A stretch of 64,000 nt of DNA from Ophiura sarsii (taxonomy: Eukaryota; Echinodermata; Ophiuroidea; Amphilepidida; Ophiuridae): positions 63,899,431 to 63,963,430 of the forward strand of contig CM069442.1 of the NCBI GenBank assembly GCA_035610835.1, in the 5' to 3' direction. Position 1 is the stretch's first letter. Each line of letters begins with the position of its first letter. Of the stretch, positions 33,560 through 47,100 are shown piece by piece. The notes below the pieces were generated by a model that saw nothing but the letters and a program-made list of their open reading frames with translations, did no database searches and had not been told where the DNA came from. Position numbers and translations under genes: made by a program.

Positions 33560-35780
33560 CCACTCTATATTATCATATCGTGGTTACTTATGCTAGAATG
33601 CTTAATCAACAGCCCTCGGCTATAATGATCTACCGCGTAATACTCTATACTTTGAAGATTCACGTTCTTCNNNNNNNNNNNNNNNNNNNNNNNNNNNNNN
33701 NNNNNNNNNNNNNNNNNNNNNNNNNNNNNNNNNNNNNNNNNNNNNNNNNNNNNNNNNNNNNNNNNNNNNNGAATAACGTTAGGAATCGAGCGGTTGGTTC
33801 TCTGTATCCGAAAGACCACGTCTGATAGCTTTTCCAATGATGAGGTAAGGTCCTTCCCACGGAAGACTGAGTTTCTTGCATACACCCGGCTTACGAGCTG
33901 AGTTGTGGAGCCCCTTGCCTTGCCACTGTATCGTGTAGTTCCTCCAGAACCATGGTACGGAGTTTATGGGGTAAGCTGTCGACCGACGTGAGGTCCCTCG
34001 TTGGATTTCCAACGTCTGACTAAAATCCCATATTGCACTTCCAAAAGGTCTGTGCCAAATAGCGCTTCAAGGCTGTGGACCGTGAGGCGCAACATCCTCC
34101 CATGGTCAGATGGTGGTTGGGATCCACTTTGTTCCTTCAACATGTTCAACAGCAATATCTGGGCCATGGTCTCATCTTTCAACTGCTCTGCTCTCACATC
34201 TTCTAACTGGACCTCTGCCTCAACATCGACCACATTGACGCTTGCAGCAGGAGAACCTACTGGTTCTGTTTCACACTGCAGTCTTTGCGTAGTTTCCCAA
34301 CTAGGTCTACCATCTATTGTATTGGCTGGTATAACATTCTCTGCGTCCTCACATTCTTGCTCAGCACGACCACACTGACGGCATGGACGTCTTGACAGGC
34401 TATTTGCGTTGTTGTGGTTTCTTCCAGCACGGTGAACGATGCTGAAGTCGAACTGTTGCAGAACCTCAATCCAACGAGCTACCTGTCCGGTATTAGGTTC
34501 TTTAAAGTTAGTCAGCCACACAAACGACCCGTGGTCAGTCCTTATGGTACATTTTCTGCCATAGAGGAACGGTCTGAAGTGCTTTGCGAACGTCACCACT
34601 GCACTACTCTTTGCGGGAAACGCAATAATTCTGTTGTTGGCTGCTAAATGTCTTACTGGCATAGGCGATAACCTTTGTTTCACCATCTTGTACTTGTTGT
34701 AGTACCGCCCCCATTGCATACTTGCTGACATCTATGTCCAATATGAATTAACCAGCACTTCACATTCTTGCCGATGAAGTGGTTTTGCAATTCCTGCGAA
34801 TCCTTGTACATACTTGCGGTAGTACGACGCTAGGCCAAGTAAACGTCTGACTTCCGTTACACTGGTTGGAACTGGCTAATCTGCTACTACCGCTGGTATT
34901 TTGTCTGGATCGGTCTGGACACCGTTGGAAACTACATATGTCCCATCACTTCACGGATCTTTCGAAAGAGGAAACACTTGGACGGTTTCAACTTGAGGTT
35001 GGCCTTCCTCCGTCTTTCAAAGATGGTGCGTAGACGTCCTATCTCTTCTTGGACACTCTTAGCATACCGTATACTATAACATCATCGAGATAAAGCAGCA
35101 AAATCTCCCAGTGCAGTCCGGACAATACACGCTAAATCAAGCGTTCAAATTTGGCAGGCGGGCATTGCAAAGCCCAAACGGCATCACATTGAACTCATAC
35201 AGGCCTCCTCGCATTGCGAAGGCAGATTTCTTCTGGGCGTTATCAGTTTGTCCCACCTGCCAATATCCACGTCGAGCGTGGAAAACCACACCCCTCCCAA
35301 TGCATCTAGGGACGTCAATGCTCGGAAGAGGGTATGCCGCATCTTTTATAGTAGCATCATTGACTTTTTGATAGTCCACGAAAAATCTGTTGCTACCAGT
35401 CTTCTTTGTACTAAAACGACCGTTGAAGCCCAAGGACTATCTGAGGGAGATATGACTTCCTGTTCAAGCATCTTATTAGCTTGCTTATCTATCTCTTGCT
35501 GCTGAATAGGATCTGGTCCACTGGGGACTTAGTTTGTTTCAAGGTACTTTCCTCTATCGATTACTTTTCCAACGGTTATTCCTTTCCTCACTATTCGTGC
35601 ATCTACCCCCAGCGTTAAACACTCTGACTGGCCACACTGCGTCACTGTGGTATTCACCACAGACGGTGCAACCATCATCTCTTTGTTGAACAGAATACTT
35701 GGCTCAATCAACCCTAGTCCGTTGAAAGGAGTTGAGAATGCGTTTTCCGACGTTTTATAAATAACAAGAAATTCAAAATG
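33560..35780 (-). pseudogene. Ty3/Gypsy retrotransposon pol, degraded
   Basis: Read on the minus strand: a protease-RT linker (MMVAPSVVNTTVTQCGQ, about 35550-35700); reverse transcriptase with EVISPSDSPWAS, YPLPSID, YWQVG, GLYEFNVMPFGLCNA and the catalytic YLDD box near 35075; RNase H with IRTDHGSFVWLTNFKEP and VHRAGRNHNNANSLSRRP; a spacer; then only the integrase C-terminal part (ARKPGVCKKLSLPWEGPYLI, then VVFRIQRTNRSIPNVI in another frame). Several frameshifts and stops separate these blocks. The zinc-binding and catalytic core of integrase is missing between about 34020 and 33970. A 100-N gap interrupts the end. Confidence 0.85.
33671..33770. other. Assembly gap of 100 N
   Basis: Exactly 100 N, a placeholder gap within the Gypsy integrase C-terminal region. 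Confidence 0.98.
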
Positions 35781-36269
35781 TTCTTGCAATTGGGAGGGGG
35801 ACACCCCCGTCCTAACCACCCCGGACCACTTACGCAGTCGAAGCTGTTTCGCAGCTAAAAACAAGATCCACATTGTGCCGCCCCCCCCCCCCCCCCCCCC
35901 AACCCCCCCAGTTTCAAAATACGTTCCGCCACGCCTGAGTCTCAGGGTTCGCCACACATAGGTTTTACTGAGTCACTTTAAGTATTCATGTCCGTCCAAA
36001 AGAAATAATGAATTACCTATGTTTAGAATTTGCAGAGTACAGATCAACAAAATTACATTTTGGCTTTCATAAAATCTTCGTCGAAGCTGACGAAGCACGC
36101 AATTCTTCACAGTATGGGCTTCCTATCAGATTTACGCTCTACTCGCCCATACAAGGAATTGCATGACGCTATGTACGCTGTGTAAGAGGCCCCGAGAGGC
36201 CTTTATTTACCTTTTTGGTTTGTGGTCAACGGCATGTGACGTCACTCCGTGGTGACCTAATTTTAAATA
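35781..36269. other. Intergenic with C tract; nothing else recognised
   Basis: A run of about 20 C near 35880-35900, followed by AT-rich DNA. No gene or 5' LTR could be identified. Confidence 0.45.
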
Positions 36270-36835
36270 CAGTCATCAAAAAAAGTAACTATACAGGTAA
36301 TAAATGTACTTTTAACTCTAAAAATATATATCCTACCTAGAAATATTAAATCATAAAGTTGTTGAGAAATTTATCTTCTTTAATATGAGATATTGCACGC
36401 TATGATCGGTTGAATATTCAAGAAGCGACAATCCAAAATGTAAGGTAAAGTCACAATTTCAAATTCACATTTTACATTTCATCACGGGGGAGAGAAAGAC
36501 AGGTAGCGTGTGTGTGGCGTATTGATCCATCGGAACAATGCGGCCGACTGTCCAACCTGCGCATGCATCCCCCAATTGCACTACCGGTAATCAATAAGAT
36601 ACCCGTAGATTTGGTCCGCGTGTAGAAAATAAAAATGTGAAATTGAAAATCGGACTTCTCCTTACATTTTTGAGTGCCACTTCCTCAATAATCACCCGAT
36701 CCTAGCGTGCAATATCTCATATTAAAGAAGTCAAATTTGTCAACAACTTTATAATCTAATATTTTTAGGTAGGATATATATTTTAAGAGTTAGAAGCCCA
36801 TTTATTACCTGTATAGTTACTTTTTTTGATGACTG
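36270..36835. mobile_element. TA-flanked MITE with CAGTCATCAAAAAAAGTAAC ends
   Basis: Terminal repeats of at least 30 bp (CAGTCATCAAAAAAAGTAAC, then TATACAGGTAATAAA) are inverted at the other end, with TA on each side. Further inverted pairing extends inward (GATATTGCACGCTA and its complement). 566 bp, non-coding. The ends resemble those of the MITE at 3450-4162. Confidence 0.85.
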
Positions 36836-36837
36836 TA

Positions 36838-38698
36838 TTAAAGACTACAGGATTGGGTTTCACCAGACAGTGTACAGAATACCCTATGAGATACTGAATT
36901 GCACAGAAAAAGACACCCATTACATTAATCTGGTCAGTTGATTTGATTCAAGTATGGTAACTGAAATTCCTCAGGACAGACAATCATTTCCCCAAACAGA
37001 ATTTATTATACAATCTGATTTTATAACCGACACTATTAATTTAAATGAGTAACCCAATTTCAGATTCGAGAGGAAAATTGAAGATCGGAAACTTGACTTA
37101 CCATACAAGAGAAAACTGAAGATCTGTAAGACTCCTTCAGTAAGGACATGCATGGATAGTAGAGTCACAAAATATATTTAAAATGGGGTTGGGGGAAGGA
37201 GGCTTACTTGTAATTGGGGCCAAACTTATAAGATTCTCACATACTTTCAAGAAGGCAACTATAAAGTATATGGAAGAAACAAACGAGTCAATGAATAAAG
37301 AAAAAACACTCAATAGGAACTCCTGCATTAAAATTGAAATTGAAATTTATTTGTGCATCAGTAAATTTTATGACAATCATAACTAATTTTTGTATAAAAA
37401 AGATACCCATCGGTGAGCGTGACACCCTTTACAATAATGGATCAGATTTCATACAAATCTTGGTGAGATTGGTGTGAATGCAGTATGTATCATACTCTGC
37501 CTCATGTTCATGATGTTTTGTCCTGAGACTAATATACCTAGTCTCAGGTTTTGTCTATGGGATAAGTGAAAATCAAATCAAATTAAAAGATTGTTTTTTA
37601 TCACCTGGTCACATTTCCCAACCCACAGAATTTGATATATCAATGATGAATACAAAAATCACAAAGAATCTTTATGTACAGAACAATCAAGATCATAGAT
37701 TAAATAATTATATTCACAAAATATATTGCGCACCTTTTTTTCTTCAAAACCTACCCCACTACCACCATTCCTAAATCCTAATGTATGTCACAGGACCTGC
37801 ATGTGTACATACCCTATTACTACCCTATCCTCCAGGGAATAAATTAAGTATGGACCAATAAAATTACACAATAGCCATGCTCAGGGCATGATAAGTGCAT
37901 GGTTATCACATGATCAGGGCTTGGCAAGCACATGACATGATCGACCATATCATAGCCATTATGTCATGATTGTTTGATTGAAAGAATCACACACATTAAA
38001 CAATATTACAAAATATCAATTAGGCATCAAAGAAGAAGAAAAAACAGGAGCACATTCACGATTTAATCTTTTCTCCTCTTTTGTTGTTGTTGGTATATTT
38101 GATTTTTTTGAAATGTTTAGAATTCATTTGAAAATATAGTGAACATCTTGAAGAAGAAAAAAAATCAAAACTTTTTCTCTTAAAAAATTGTGTTAATGAA
38201 AAAACCTATGGACAGTATTTGTTTATAAGAAAACCCCTCAGTAAGTCATACAGCATTATAAACTTTTTTGTCTACACTATTATTACATTTGTAAGTAGGT
38301 ATTTTCCTGACAAAATCAAATAATTGATTTTCAAACACCATATTGGTAGACACCTGAACAAACTACAAAACGAATCAGGGTCAGAAGTTTGTCAAAGGTT
38401 GCGAGAATCCACTTAGATTTTGCAATAATCTATGGATTCTCCTCCATTAAAATAGTGTGTGTGTGTGTTAGACAGATTATCTACAAGAATCATTCTCGCA
38501 ACTGTACCGACGGGACTCTTTGCGGGTAAGGATTATCAGATTCTCCTCAAATTTCTGACCCGGTGGGTTTACACCGTTACTATCACCCCTTCCCCTAACC
38601 ACTCTTAAAAAGAAAAATGTACAGTAATAAATATCATAGCTATTTCATCATCTCAATAAATTACGTTAAGTACACAGTTATTTTCTGGGTCAAAGATG
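36838..38698. other. Intergenic; nothing supported
   Basis: AT-rich sequence. A CATGCTCAGGGCATGATAAG-like segment near 37877-37970 resembles the minisatellite beside the FNIP stop codon. No coding frame is convincing. Confidence 0.5.
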
Positions 38699-38700
38699 TA

Positions 38701-39239
38701 CAGGGTGGTTCAAAAAAAGTTTAGCCACATCTAACAGCCATTTGCTTCTTTTTACTAATTCATGTTTATAAATGTCTGCGTTTTATTAAAGCAGCACTTG
38801 GTTATTGATCATCACTGGGCAAAAAATCTAATATCTGGATTATTTTCGTTTATGAAATACGGTAGTTTAAAGATGTCATGTGCAAAATTGACTTGTCCAT
38901 ATATGCCCCAAAAGTTTCTCTCAAAGAAGTCATACCTGGTCAAAATACTTGGTTGTAAGCCATTGCAATCTTTTATCTCCTATTTTTTGCTGATGGATTA
39001 TTAAATAAAGACAAAATCATTGCCTAAAAGTGCTATTTTCCATGTCTTCGATTCCTCTTCAGAATATTTTAGTCAAATGGACTAAGATGAAAAGGCTACT
39101 GTGGACAAGCTGATTTTGCACATGTTATCTTTAATGTACCTTATTTCATAAACAAAAGGAACTAAGTCTTAGATTTTTTAATTAGTAAGTAGCTAAAAAT
39201 GGCTGCCAAAAATGGGTTAACCTTTTTTTAACCAACCTG
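38701..39239. mobile_element. Mariner-like MITE with CAGGGTGGTTCAAAAAAAGT end
   Basis: The left end CAGGGTGGTTCAAAAAAAGT and the right end CCTTTTTTTAACCAACCTG are imperfect inverted repeats flanked by TA (38699-38700 and 39240-39241). Subterminal CAGCCATTTG / ATGGCTGCC also pair. 539 bp, no transposase frame. CAGG-start ends with a CAAAAAAAGT box are common in mariner elements. Confidence 0.7.
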
Positions 39240-39241
39240 TA

Positions 39242-41340
39242 GTGAATCAACAAAGGCACCCATTAACCAACAGACCCATGTTTTGCATCATGTTACTGGT
39301 TCACCTATATAGCGTGGGTGCACCAATTGTGAAATCAATAAAATGAAATACGTAGCAAAATTATGTCGCTTTACAGTTAACATTACCAAAATAATTATCT
39401 GTTTACAAATTCATGCATGCAACTTGCATATTTAAACATATATATTAATATATATTAATTTTGTACCATAATTATACATAAAAGCAAAAAGCAAAATGAA
39501 GGTATTTTCATAACTTGCTCTGAAACAATAAATTGGTATCAAATTGATGGGCCTTGTTGCAAAGCGTGATTACAATCATAATATACAGTGTATTATTATA
39601 AGGCTAGCAGGAAAGGGCACACTCCCCTGAACTATAAACAGAAATAACTAACTATCAGCCAAAAACAACAAAATATATGAATGTTACGTTTCTTGGAATA
39701 CACCTGGAAATAGTGCACACCTAACAGAATAGTCCTTAACATAAATATTTGCTCTGATGCCATGTTAAGGCTTAAAACAAAATTGTCTCAAAGCTTGCCA
39801 AGGCTCCAAAATCAAGTGACACACGCAGTTTTTTGTCTTCCGGGGTTTTTTTAACGTTTTTTTGTTTGTTGTGTGTCAATATTTATTTACTCTTACTATT
39901 TGCAACCGTTGACACTTTCTGATATTGTTTTTTTTTCTATTTGAAATGAATCTTGTGATGTAGTTGTGTAAAGAACAATTGTGCAGCGTTTTTCGAAGAA
40001 TTGAGTCATGTAAAAGTTTGAGAAAGGAAAATCTGCCGATATTTTTAATAGAAACTTGAAGAAAAAAATTTGTAGGGAAAAAAATAATTTGATTTTACAA
40101 TTTCCTGCATTTCAGACGCGGTATATTTGGCATTTCAAAACCAATGCGCGTGCAAGCTTTGAGACAAACCTATTTTTGTTTGGCCTAATCAGAATGTATG
40201 GCTCCCAGCAATATCTGAAATGTAGACTTGTTTGTTATTATTATCACTATCACTTTTTATTTGACCAATTCCCCATTTTTAATTTGATCCAAGCAAAAAA
40301 ATAATGATAAAAAATAAAAATGCATTTTTTGATATTTGAACCTGCTCCAAGAAATGTAACATTAATTTCTTTAGACTTCTATAGCATATAAAACATTTGG
40401 CACTATTCATAGGCCTCCAAATAATTGTTTGCTTGGACTCCACTTCTCGAAAAAAGAGACGGTTTTGAGAATAGTATGAGGAAATGTGAAGTTACAAATT
40501 GAAAAACACCAAAAGACATATTTTATAATACTTCTATAAATAGTAAACAGAAAAAAATGTGCATTAGATGTTTGGGTTTGCAAACACTGTGCACTGATTT
40601 ATGTTATGATCTAGACACGCATTTCAGGGCATACAGGTGGCTTTTGGAGACAAAAATGAAATGCAACCAAATTGATGCATTTGTTTGTTTATTGTTATTA
40701 TTTGAAGGAACATTGTGAAAAATAATGTTTGGGACTGCCCGCAAAGTTGGGTCAGTCATTCAAGTCCAACTAAAACACTATTTGTTATGCCTAGCACACA
40801 TTCTATTACATATGTGATGCAGTGCATCGAAAAGGGGGACTTTGAGGCTGTGTGTTTTTCAAGATATATATGAAAACGAACAGAAACAACAAAGAAAATA
40901 ATAAGAATTTAGGAGTCATTTTGTAAAATCTGAATGCCTTGATCGATTTTGATCAATTTGGTGTCACTTTAAAACTTTTAAAATGCTCTGAGAGCACACA
41001 TAATAAACTCAAATTGACTTCACCTGCAAAGTTCCCCTTTTGATGTGCTGCATCACATATACATTTTTCATTTCCTTAAGTATAACAATCAGTCTCAGTC
41101 TATATCCAACAGTCATTTTTTCCTTTGAGAACGGCATATATTCCACTGATTGTTGTGCTGTAATCAGTCTATAATTGACTGATGAAACAAAGAGACTATT
41201 CACTCTTTGCACGGGCTGCATGTATAGCCTTCTACTGGAATCAGAATGAATGAAAAGTATTGCATGATAATACAATGATTCATTACATGACCAGTGTTAT
41301 TGTGCAGAGAGAATCAAACTGGATACACAATGTTATAAGG
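39242..41340. other. Intergenic; nothing supported
   Basis: AT-rich sequence with only short frames lacking domains. Confidence 0.5.
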
Positions 41341-41510
41341 GAGAATGTGGCCAAGCGGTTAAGGCGCCTGCCACATATATCAGTCAGTTTCCAAAAGAGT
41401 AGGGTATGAACCCCTAATTGTCTTAATCCATCCTGGTGTTTTCAATGGACCCAATGGAAATAAGCTTCCTGTGAGGCTTACTTGGGTTATCAAGGGTCGT
41501 AAGATCCAAA
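41341..41510 (+). repeat. tRNA-derived SINE-like sequence
   Basis: AATGTGGCCAAGCGGTTAAG followed by GCGCCTG matches a tRNA-Ser/Leu-type A-box region. About 45 bp later GGGTATGAACCCC resembles a T arm with a mutated B-box. A non-tRNA tail follows. The damaged T loop and tail argue for a SINE relic or tRNA pseudogene rather than a working tRNA. Confidence 0.55.
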
Positions 41511-41573
41511 CAAACACAACAGTCTTATTCATCTTGGTACCAGTTTCAGGCTCTACGCACTAAAGGGCTCAGC

Positions 41574-41712
41574 AGACTCCACCACCCTCCAACGCTGAGC
41601 GGAAGCATTGAACACCATGGACCAATCAGGCTGCATCATTTTGTTGGGGTAGAGCTACTACGCATGTGTGAGAGCGCAAAGAGTTCGAGCGTTGTGGAGT
41701 CTGCTCAGCCCT
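41574..41712. mobile_element. 139-bp MITE with AGGGCTCAGCAGACTCCAC ends
   Basis: The left AGGGCTCAGCAGACTCCAC and the right GTGGAGTCTGCTCAGCCCT are near-perfect inverted repeats. TAA flanks both sides (41571-41573 and 41713-41715), as in PIF/Harbinger-type MITEs. Confidence 0.8.
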
Positions 41713-41715
41713 TAA

Positions 41716-43480
41716 GGCGGAACTGAGCAAAGGGTGAATAGGTCGTTCCTTTTTGGGGTCAAGTCAAGGCACATATATTTTCATTGGTTTTATTCTGTAC
41801 AATACTTTCTGTATCAACGCAAAGGTGATTATTACTAAAATATTTTCATTTTAAACTATCCTTGGTTATACAATCTTTGGCAGTGGTTAACACATACAAA
41901 ATCACAATATTTGCAAAGCTACATTTCTTTCTATTTCATAGAGAAGTTCTATTCTGTGGTTCAGGGGTTTGACTTAATCATGCTTATGCCTCACTCCTGG
42001 AGTGAAACATGTGCAAAACGGAAATGTAGATGATGCATCTTTCAGACCTGAAACTGACCTTCAGTGAAAAAAACTGAGAATGCTAAAAAAAGCTGAAAAT
42101 CAGTATTAAATTGGGGTAAATACCTCAACTTTAAAAAGCTGAAAAGTTTTGTGTCTGATCTTTCATTTTTGTTTTGAGTTGATATAATGAGAATCCTTGA
42201 GACAAGATCTGAACATTTTGAATGATTTATAAAATATCAAAATGATTTAGGTAAAAATGAAATTTTCTTGACCATTGGCATTCAATAATCTTTCACTCAA
42301 GGGAGTAACTTGGAGCAGCCATACCGGACCAATCAGCTACCAGAAAACACACGTGACAACACACTGACCCACAGAATAGTATACACTATGTATTGTACAA
42401 AAACTCCTACTAACTCTCAGCATCTGTCCAATGTAACAAATTGAAATCATGTGTGTTCACAAAATCAAAATAAAATGGATTACTTTTAGAAAACAAAGTT
42501 GTTTGTGTTTTTTAGCCTCTTACTCAAATCTCATAAACAAACTTAATATTACAAACCACTTGGACTATATAATCACACAACTACTTGGCACATGTACTAC
42601 TAAAGTCGCTTGGCAAGAACAAACAAACATTAGTATGTTTTATATGTAAATAAAAAACCTCCTATACAAAGAGAATAATCTAGCTCTTCCAATACCTCCT
42701 GTGCGTGCATTTCTCTCTTTTATTATTTTTTTTTTGGGGGGGGGGGCAGGGTTTAAAACTACCCCTTTTTCTGATTTGAGGCAAGATTCTGTGATTTTGC
42801 ACTTTCGCACAATTAACAGCTGAACTTGAATATTCACACAGTCAACTAGTGAAATCCTTTCCATTGAGTAATTTAAATATATCCCCCCCCCCCCATTGCA
42901 TAGGTGGTAAATGACCCATACCTTTAAAACATAAGGCAAAACAGGATACTGTAAATGCGATGAAGCTACAAATCGTGATTTTTATTTTTGTGGTTAAAAA
43001 CATGCGAAACAGTTAAAAATCTGCAAAGCGCAAAAAACTATTTTACAGTGTGTCAATCCTGAAACGCCCTCAGAAATGTGGGTCTATCACTAAAGTATGC
43101 GCACACTGAGATCACTACATGGAGACTATATGAGGTTTACATGGTAATGCACTTTTTTCATAGGAGGTATTGAATTTTCATAGATTCAAATTTCGGAGCC
43201 TTTCTTGACCACCTACAATTTTATAACATCTTTTGGTGAAACCTGATATTGTGAGAGCACATACAAAAAAGCCCTGAATGTTGATATTAAAAACATCTAT
43301 ATTTTTTACAATACATAAAAATGTCAATAAGAGAGAACTACATACAAAATGTGTTCTCCCAGGCAAAATGTAATCGTTTAGACATGGCAAAGTGATTCCA
43401 AACATTCTCACATTTAATTTTTGTTGTTGTTGGTAATGCCTGCAGAGATGATATGCGGATACTGAGTTGTGATCCTGAAA
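41716..43480. other. Region 3' of FNIP; no gene recognised
   Basis: Contains G and C tracts near 42737-42746 and 42882-42893. The FNIP 3' UTR should extend into this side, and a minus-strand AATAAA lies near 42982, but the true cleavage site cannot be judged. Confidence 0.4.
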
Positions 43481-43519
43481 TGATTATTTTTGTTTACATG
43501 TTCTATCTTACTGCTTTTG

Positions 43520-43915
43520 AGCATGATTATCTCATGATCAGGGCATGTTATCACATGCCTGGCTCATGGTCACCCTATGGGCAGCACAAGAATATGTACC
43601 AATCTCCTGGTTACCAAATGCTCAGCTCATGGTCACTAAATGCTCATAGATTGGCTCATGGGCAAACAAATTGATTGGCTCATGATCACTTACTGCTCAG
43701 CTCATGGCCACCAAATGCCCAGCACATGGTCACCTTATGCTCAGCTCATGGTCACCAAATGCTCAGCTCATGGTCACCTAATGCTCAGCTCAGTGTCACT
43801 AATGCTCAGCTCAATGTAACCAATTGCTCAGCTCAATGTAACCAATTTATCAGCTCATGATCAATAAATGCATAGCTAATGGTTGTTGTATGCTTGCACA
43901 TGGTCACCCCAGTAC
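43520..43915. repeat. Minisatellite abutting the FNIP stop codon
   Basis: About fifteen imperfect copies of a unit of 20-27 bp resembling ATGCTCAGCTCATGGTCACC. The array ends next to the FNIP stop at 43916-43918 and so would be transcribed as the beginning of the 3' UTR. Open frames on the plus strand are repeat translations. Confidence 0.85.
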
Positions 43916-44146
43916 TCAAGGCATGGCTACAACCTGTTTATCAAATGTCTCCCGAAGTACATTCATGATAACCTGAGGTGAATGGACGCTAGTGACCCCA
44001 AGCAGAAGCGGGATGTCGCTGGTTTCGACGCCCAGCGATACGGAGAGATCTTTATGACAGCTGGTTGGGTTCTTGTCTAAGTAGGCAGCCATGAGTGTGC
44101 TCTTGAAGTATAATTGTTCTAAACCATCTTCTAGATGCATGAGGCA
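43916..44146 (-). CDS. FNIP last exon (C-terminus)
   Basis: Acceptor CATATCCACAG, then [20 protein letters not shown], ending DKQVVAMP and TGA. This is the conserved C-terminal DENN-like segment with [14 protein letters not shown] and VHSPQV. The protein runs about ten residues past the usual family end. Confidence 0.92.
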   Translation of the reverse strand, partial: CLMHLEDGLEQLYFKSTLMAAYLDKNPTSCHKDLSVSLGVETSDIPLLLGVTSVHSPQVIMNVLRETFDKQVVAMP

Positions 44147-47100
44147 CTGTGGATATGAAGGAAAAACAGGAGAATTCAATGGCAATGTTAGTAGGTGAAT
44201 AATTTCATCAGGAATAGGTAGAAACATGCATACAAAAATTCATAGGATTTTCCAAAGGTGAACTTATTTTCCAAACAAATTCTAAACTACTTCACTTGGT
44301 ATGTTTGAAATATTTGGTGAAAAATTCAAGTATAACCATGATACCATTGAACACACACCTGTGACTATTTTTCTGTCCCACCAGGCGCTAAAAGTAGATT
44401 ACCATTGGGTAACAATTGCCTGCCGCCTGCTTACAGAAAGGCTTGTGCACAGGCGAGTGTGAATTATTTGGACCAAAGTCCACAGATTTTTTTTCCCCTG
44501 GCAATTAGGGTATACTAGGAAAACTAATGAATGAGGATTTTATATGAGAGGAACAAATCTTCTCTTTCACAGGAGTTTTGAATTGTCAAAATTGATGACT
44601 GTGGTGAGGAGTTATACTGTTTTCTTTAAAACTGTATCATTTTGAAATTGTTGAAATCACTCTTGCCCACAGTTTTATGAACAACAGATTTGATTGCAAT
44701 GAGTACATATGTGACTCCGTTACATTGAATAACAGACATGAAGGAGTTCTTGCCATGAACAAAATAGTGTTGCAGTTTGGTTCAGTTTTCATAATTCAAA
44801 ACTGTCTCATTTAAAATAATATTTTATGACCAAACCTATTCCATGTGCAGAGTGGAAAATGATACATTTTAAAGAAAATAGTAACTCCTCGCCACAGTCG
44901 TCAATTTGGAAAATTCAAAATTCCTGTGAAACAGAAGGTTTCATCCTTTAATAGGAAATCTTCATAATAGTTTTCTTGATATACTTTAATTGCAAGAAAA
45001 AGATCTGAACAAATAATTCTGACTTGCCCTGTACAGTATCTTGCATAAATTATTGTCTTAATTTATCAATGGTACAAGTTGAATTGCAAGTCCTGGCACA
45101 TTGCCTGAAGTTACTTTACAAAAATGTAAGTAGCTGTGGGTGTATGTGCAACTCATTAAAAAACTAGTCAACCAATTTTGTCGATTTTAGTGAGGTTTGG
45201 CCCATACTGCTTTTAAATGATGGACAAAACTGCCGACATGTTACTCATTTCGCTTGATCACGTCACAAATATGTTGGGACTTATAGTTTCTGTATAAATG
45301 GTTTTTTTACTATGCGGTCTTTAAGGTTAAAAGCTGCCACCTACATAGAAATGTAGGTATCTCCATGAGGGAAATATTTTGGGCAAAGACTATATGTCAT
45401 CACTCACTACTCAAGCCACAATTTTAGTTAGTCCGAACAGTAGCTAACCGGGGAAAAAGAAAAAAAAATCAGATTATCGTCTGTGCATTTCGTCTTGTCA
45501 GAAAACCTGCTCCACACGACCTGTATTTCTGAAATTTTCCGATCCTGATTTGAAATGGTCTATGGTCTATAGGGGTGGCTTAATAATACATTTTCATAAA
45601 AAAGAACTTACAAAATCAGATGGCATTCTCATATTCCACAGCTGATGCACCGAGTCCAGTAACTCGGACACAGAATCAGCGACGGCAATCTCTTGCGCAA
45701 CAGGTTTCTCCGCAGTGGGCACAGGACGCTCACTGGATAACAACTCTACTGTCCAACTATCTGTATTGGCTACAATGCATACCGTCTCTGTGATTGGCTC
45801 ATCGAGAATGGAATGCTGAATATAGGAGAATGGAAACATAATCATCAGATCAATGTTTGTTTAGATCAATGTTCTATTTGTTCAGACCAATGTTCATCAT
45901 GTTCATCAGTTTACATAAATATATAACTTGCTCCCTCAGTCCCCATATAACAAGGATAGACATGTTTTCAAGGACTTCTATGTTACTTTTTGTAGACCTT
46001 ACAAGCTTAGGCCTAGTAACAAACATAATGTGTTTCTCAACTGGACTTTTGGTGAGGGAGACCCTTATTATTTTTCACACATTTATTATTCATATCCGTG
46101 CTAAATTCCCATTGTTAAGCTTTGTTGTCAACATAAAAACGGGGAGGCCCTCAATATTTTGTTCTTTCCCTTATCCTGGGAAAAATGTGTGGAATGTGTT
46201 ATTAAATGATCCCAAGCACTTCTTATCATCTCTTTTCAACACAACAATGAATGAAACAAAGTTACAGACAAAAATATTTGAAAATCTAAAAAAAAAATGG
46301 TGCGGGCGGGGACGAGAAATACATTTCTTATTTGACTTGGTCTTACAAATTCCACCAACCACATCACTAACCTGTACTGCAAGTTCCAGCTCTGAGACGA
46401 CACTCTGCTCATCCAATTCCGGCACTCCGTGTAAGGCCATCTGTGGTATATACCTCTGAGACAGCCCACCGAGTAAAGACCTCCCAAAGTTATCGATGTA
46501 AGTGCTCTTATTTTCATCTTTAGCATCATCTTCCAGTTCAGAACTGTAATAAAAACAATGAATTCAAACTGAATTTGGGTAAAGATGCTTGGTCAGAACA
46601 CTGAATATTAAACTGGTAAATGTTCAATGTTATATTGTAAATTGTTCATAGCTGATGGGTTCATTTTTTCTAATAATACTACATTTGTAGCAATCATGTG
46701 TTTCACTTGCTTGAAAATGTGGGGAGATATCAATCTGAATGTACCAAATCCATCACTATTTTGCAGTCAAAAGAACAACTCTGTCAATAGAACATCTCTC
46801 TATCAAAATGTTGTACTTCAATGAACAAACAGCAGATTTGTTATTTTGCACAAAAAATGATGATGAGTTTGGCCCTTTGGCATTAAGACCTCCCATCATT
46901 CTCAAGCAATTGGCTGCTGAGAACTTCAACATGTGATTGCTACAAATATAGTATCGTTAGAAAGATGAACACATTATCTTTCCATTGGTATTGAACACTA
47001 TGTGAACATTTCAAGAAACATCCCAAATAAAGGCCATTGGAAAAAACAATCCACACTTTTTTTAGGAATTTAGTTGCGTCAAAAGAGGCAAACATGTGCA

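Noticed and set aside
45857..46459. 200-codon plus-strand frame
   Set aside because: It overlaps the FNIP exon 46372-46543 antisense and has no domain: a shadow frame.
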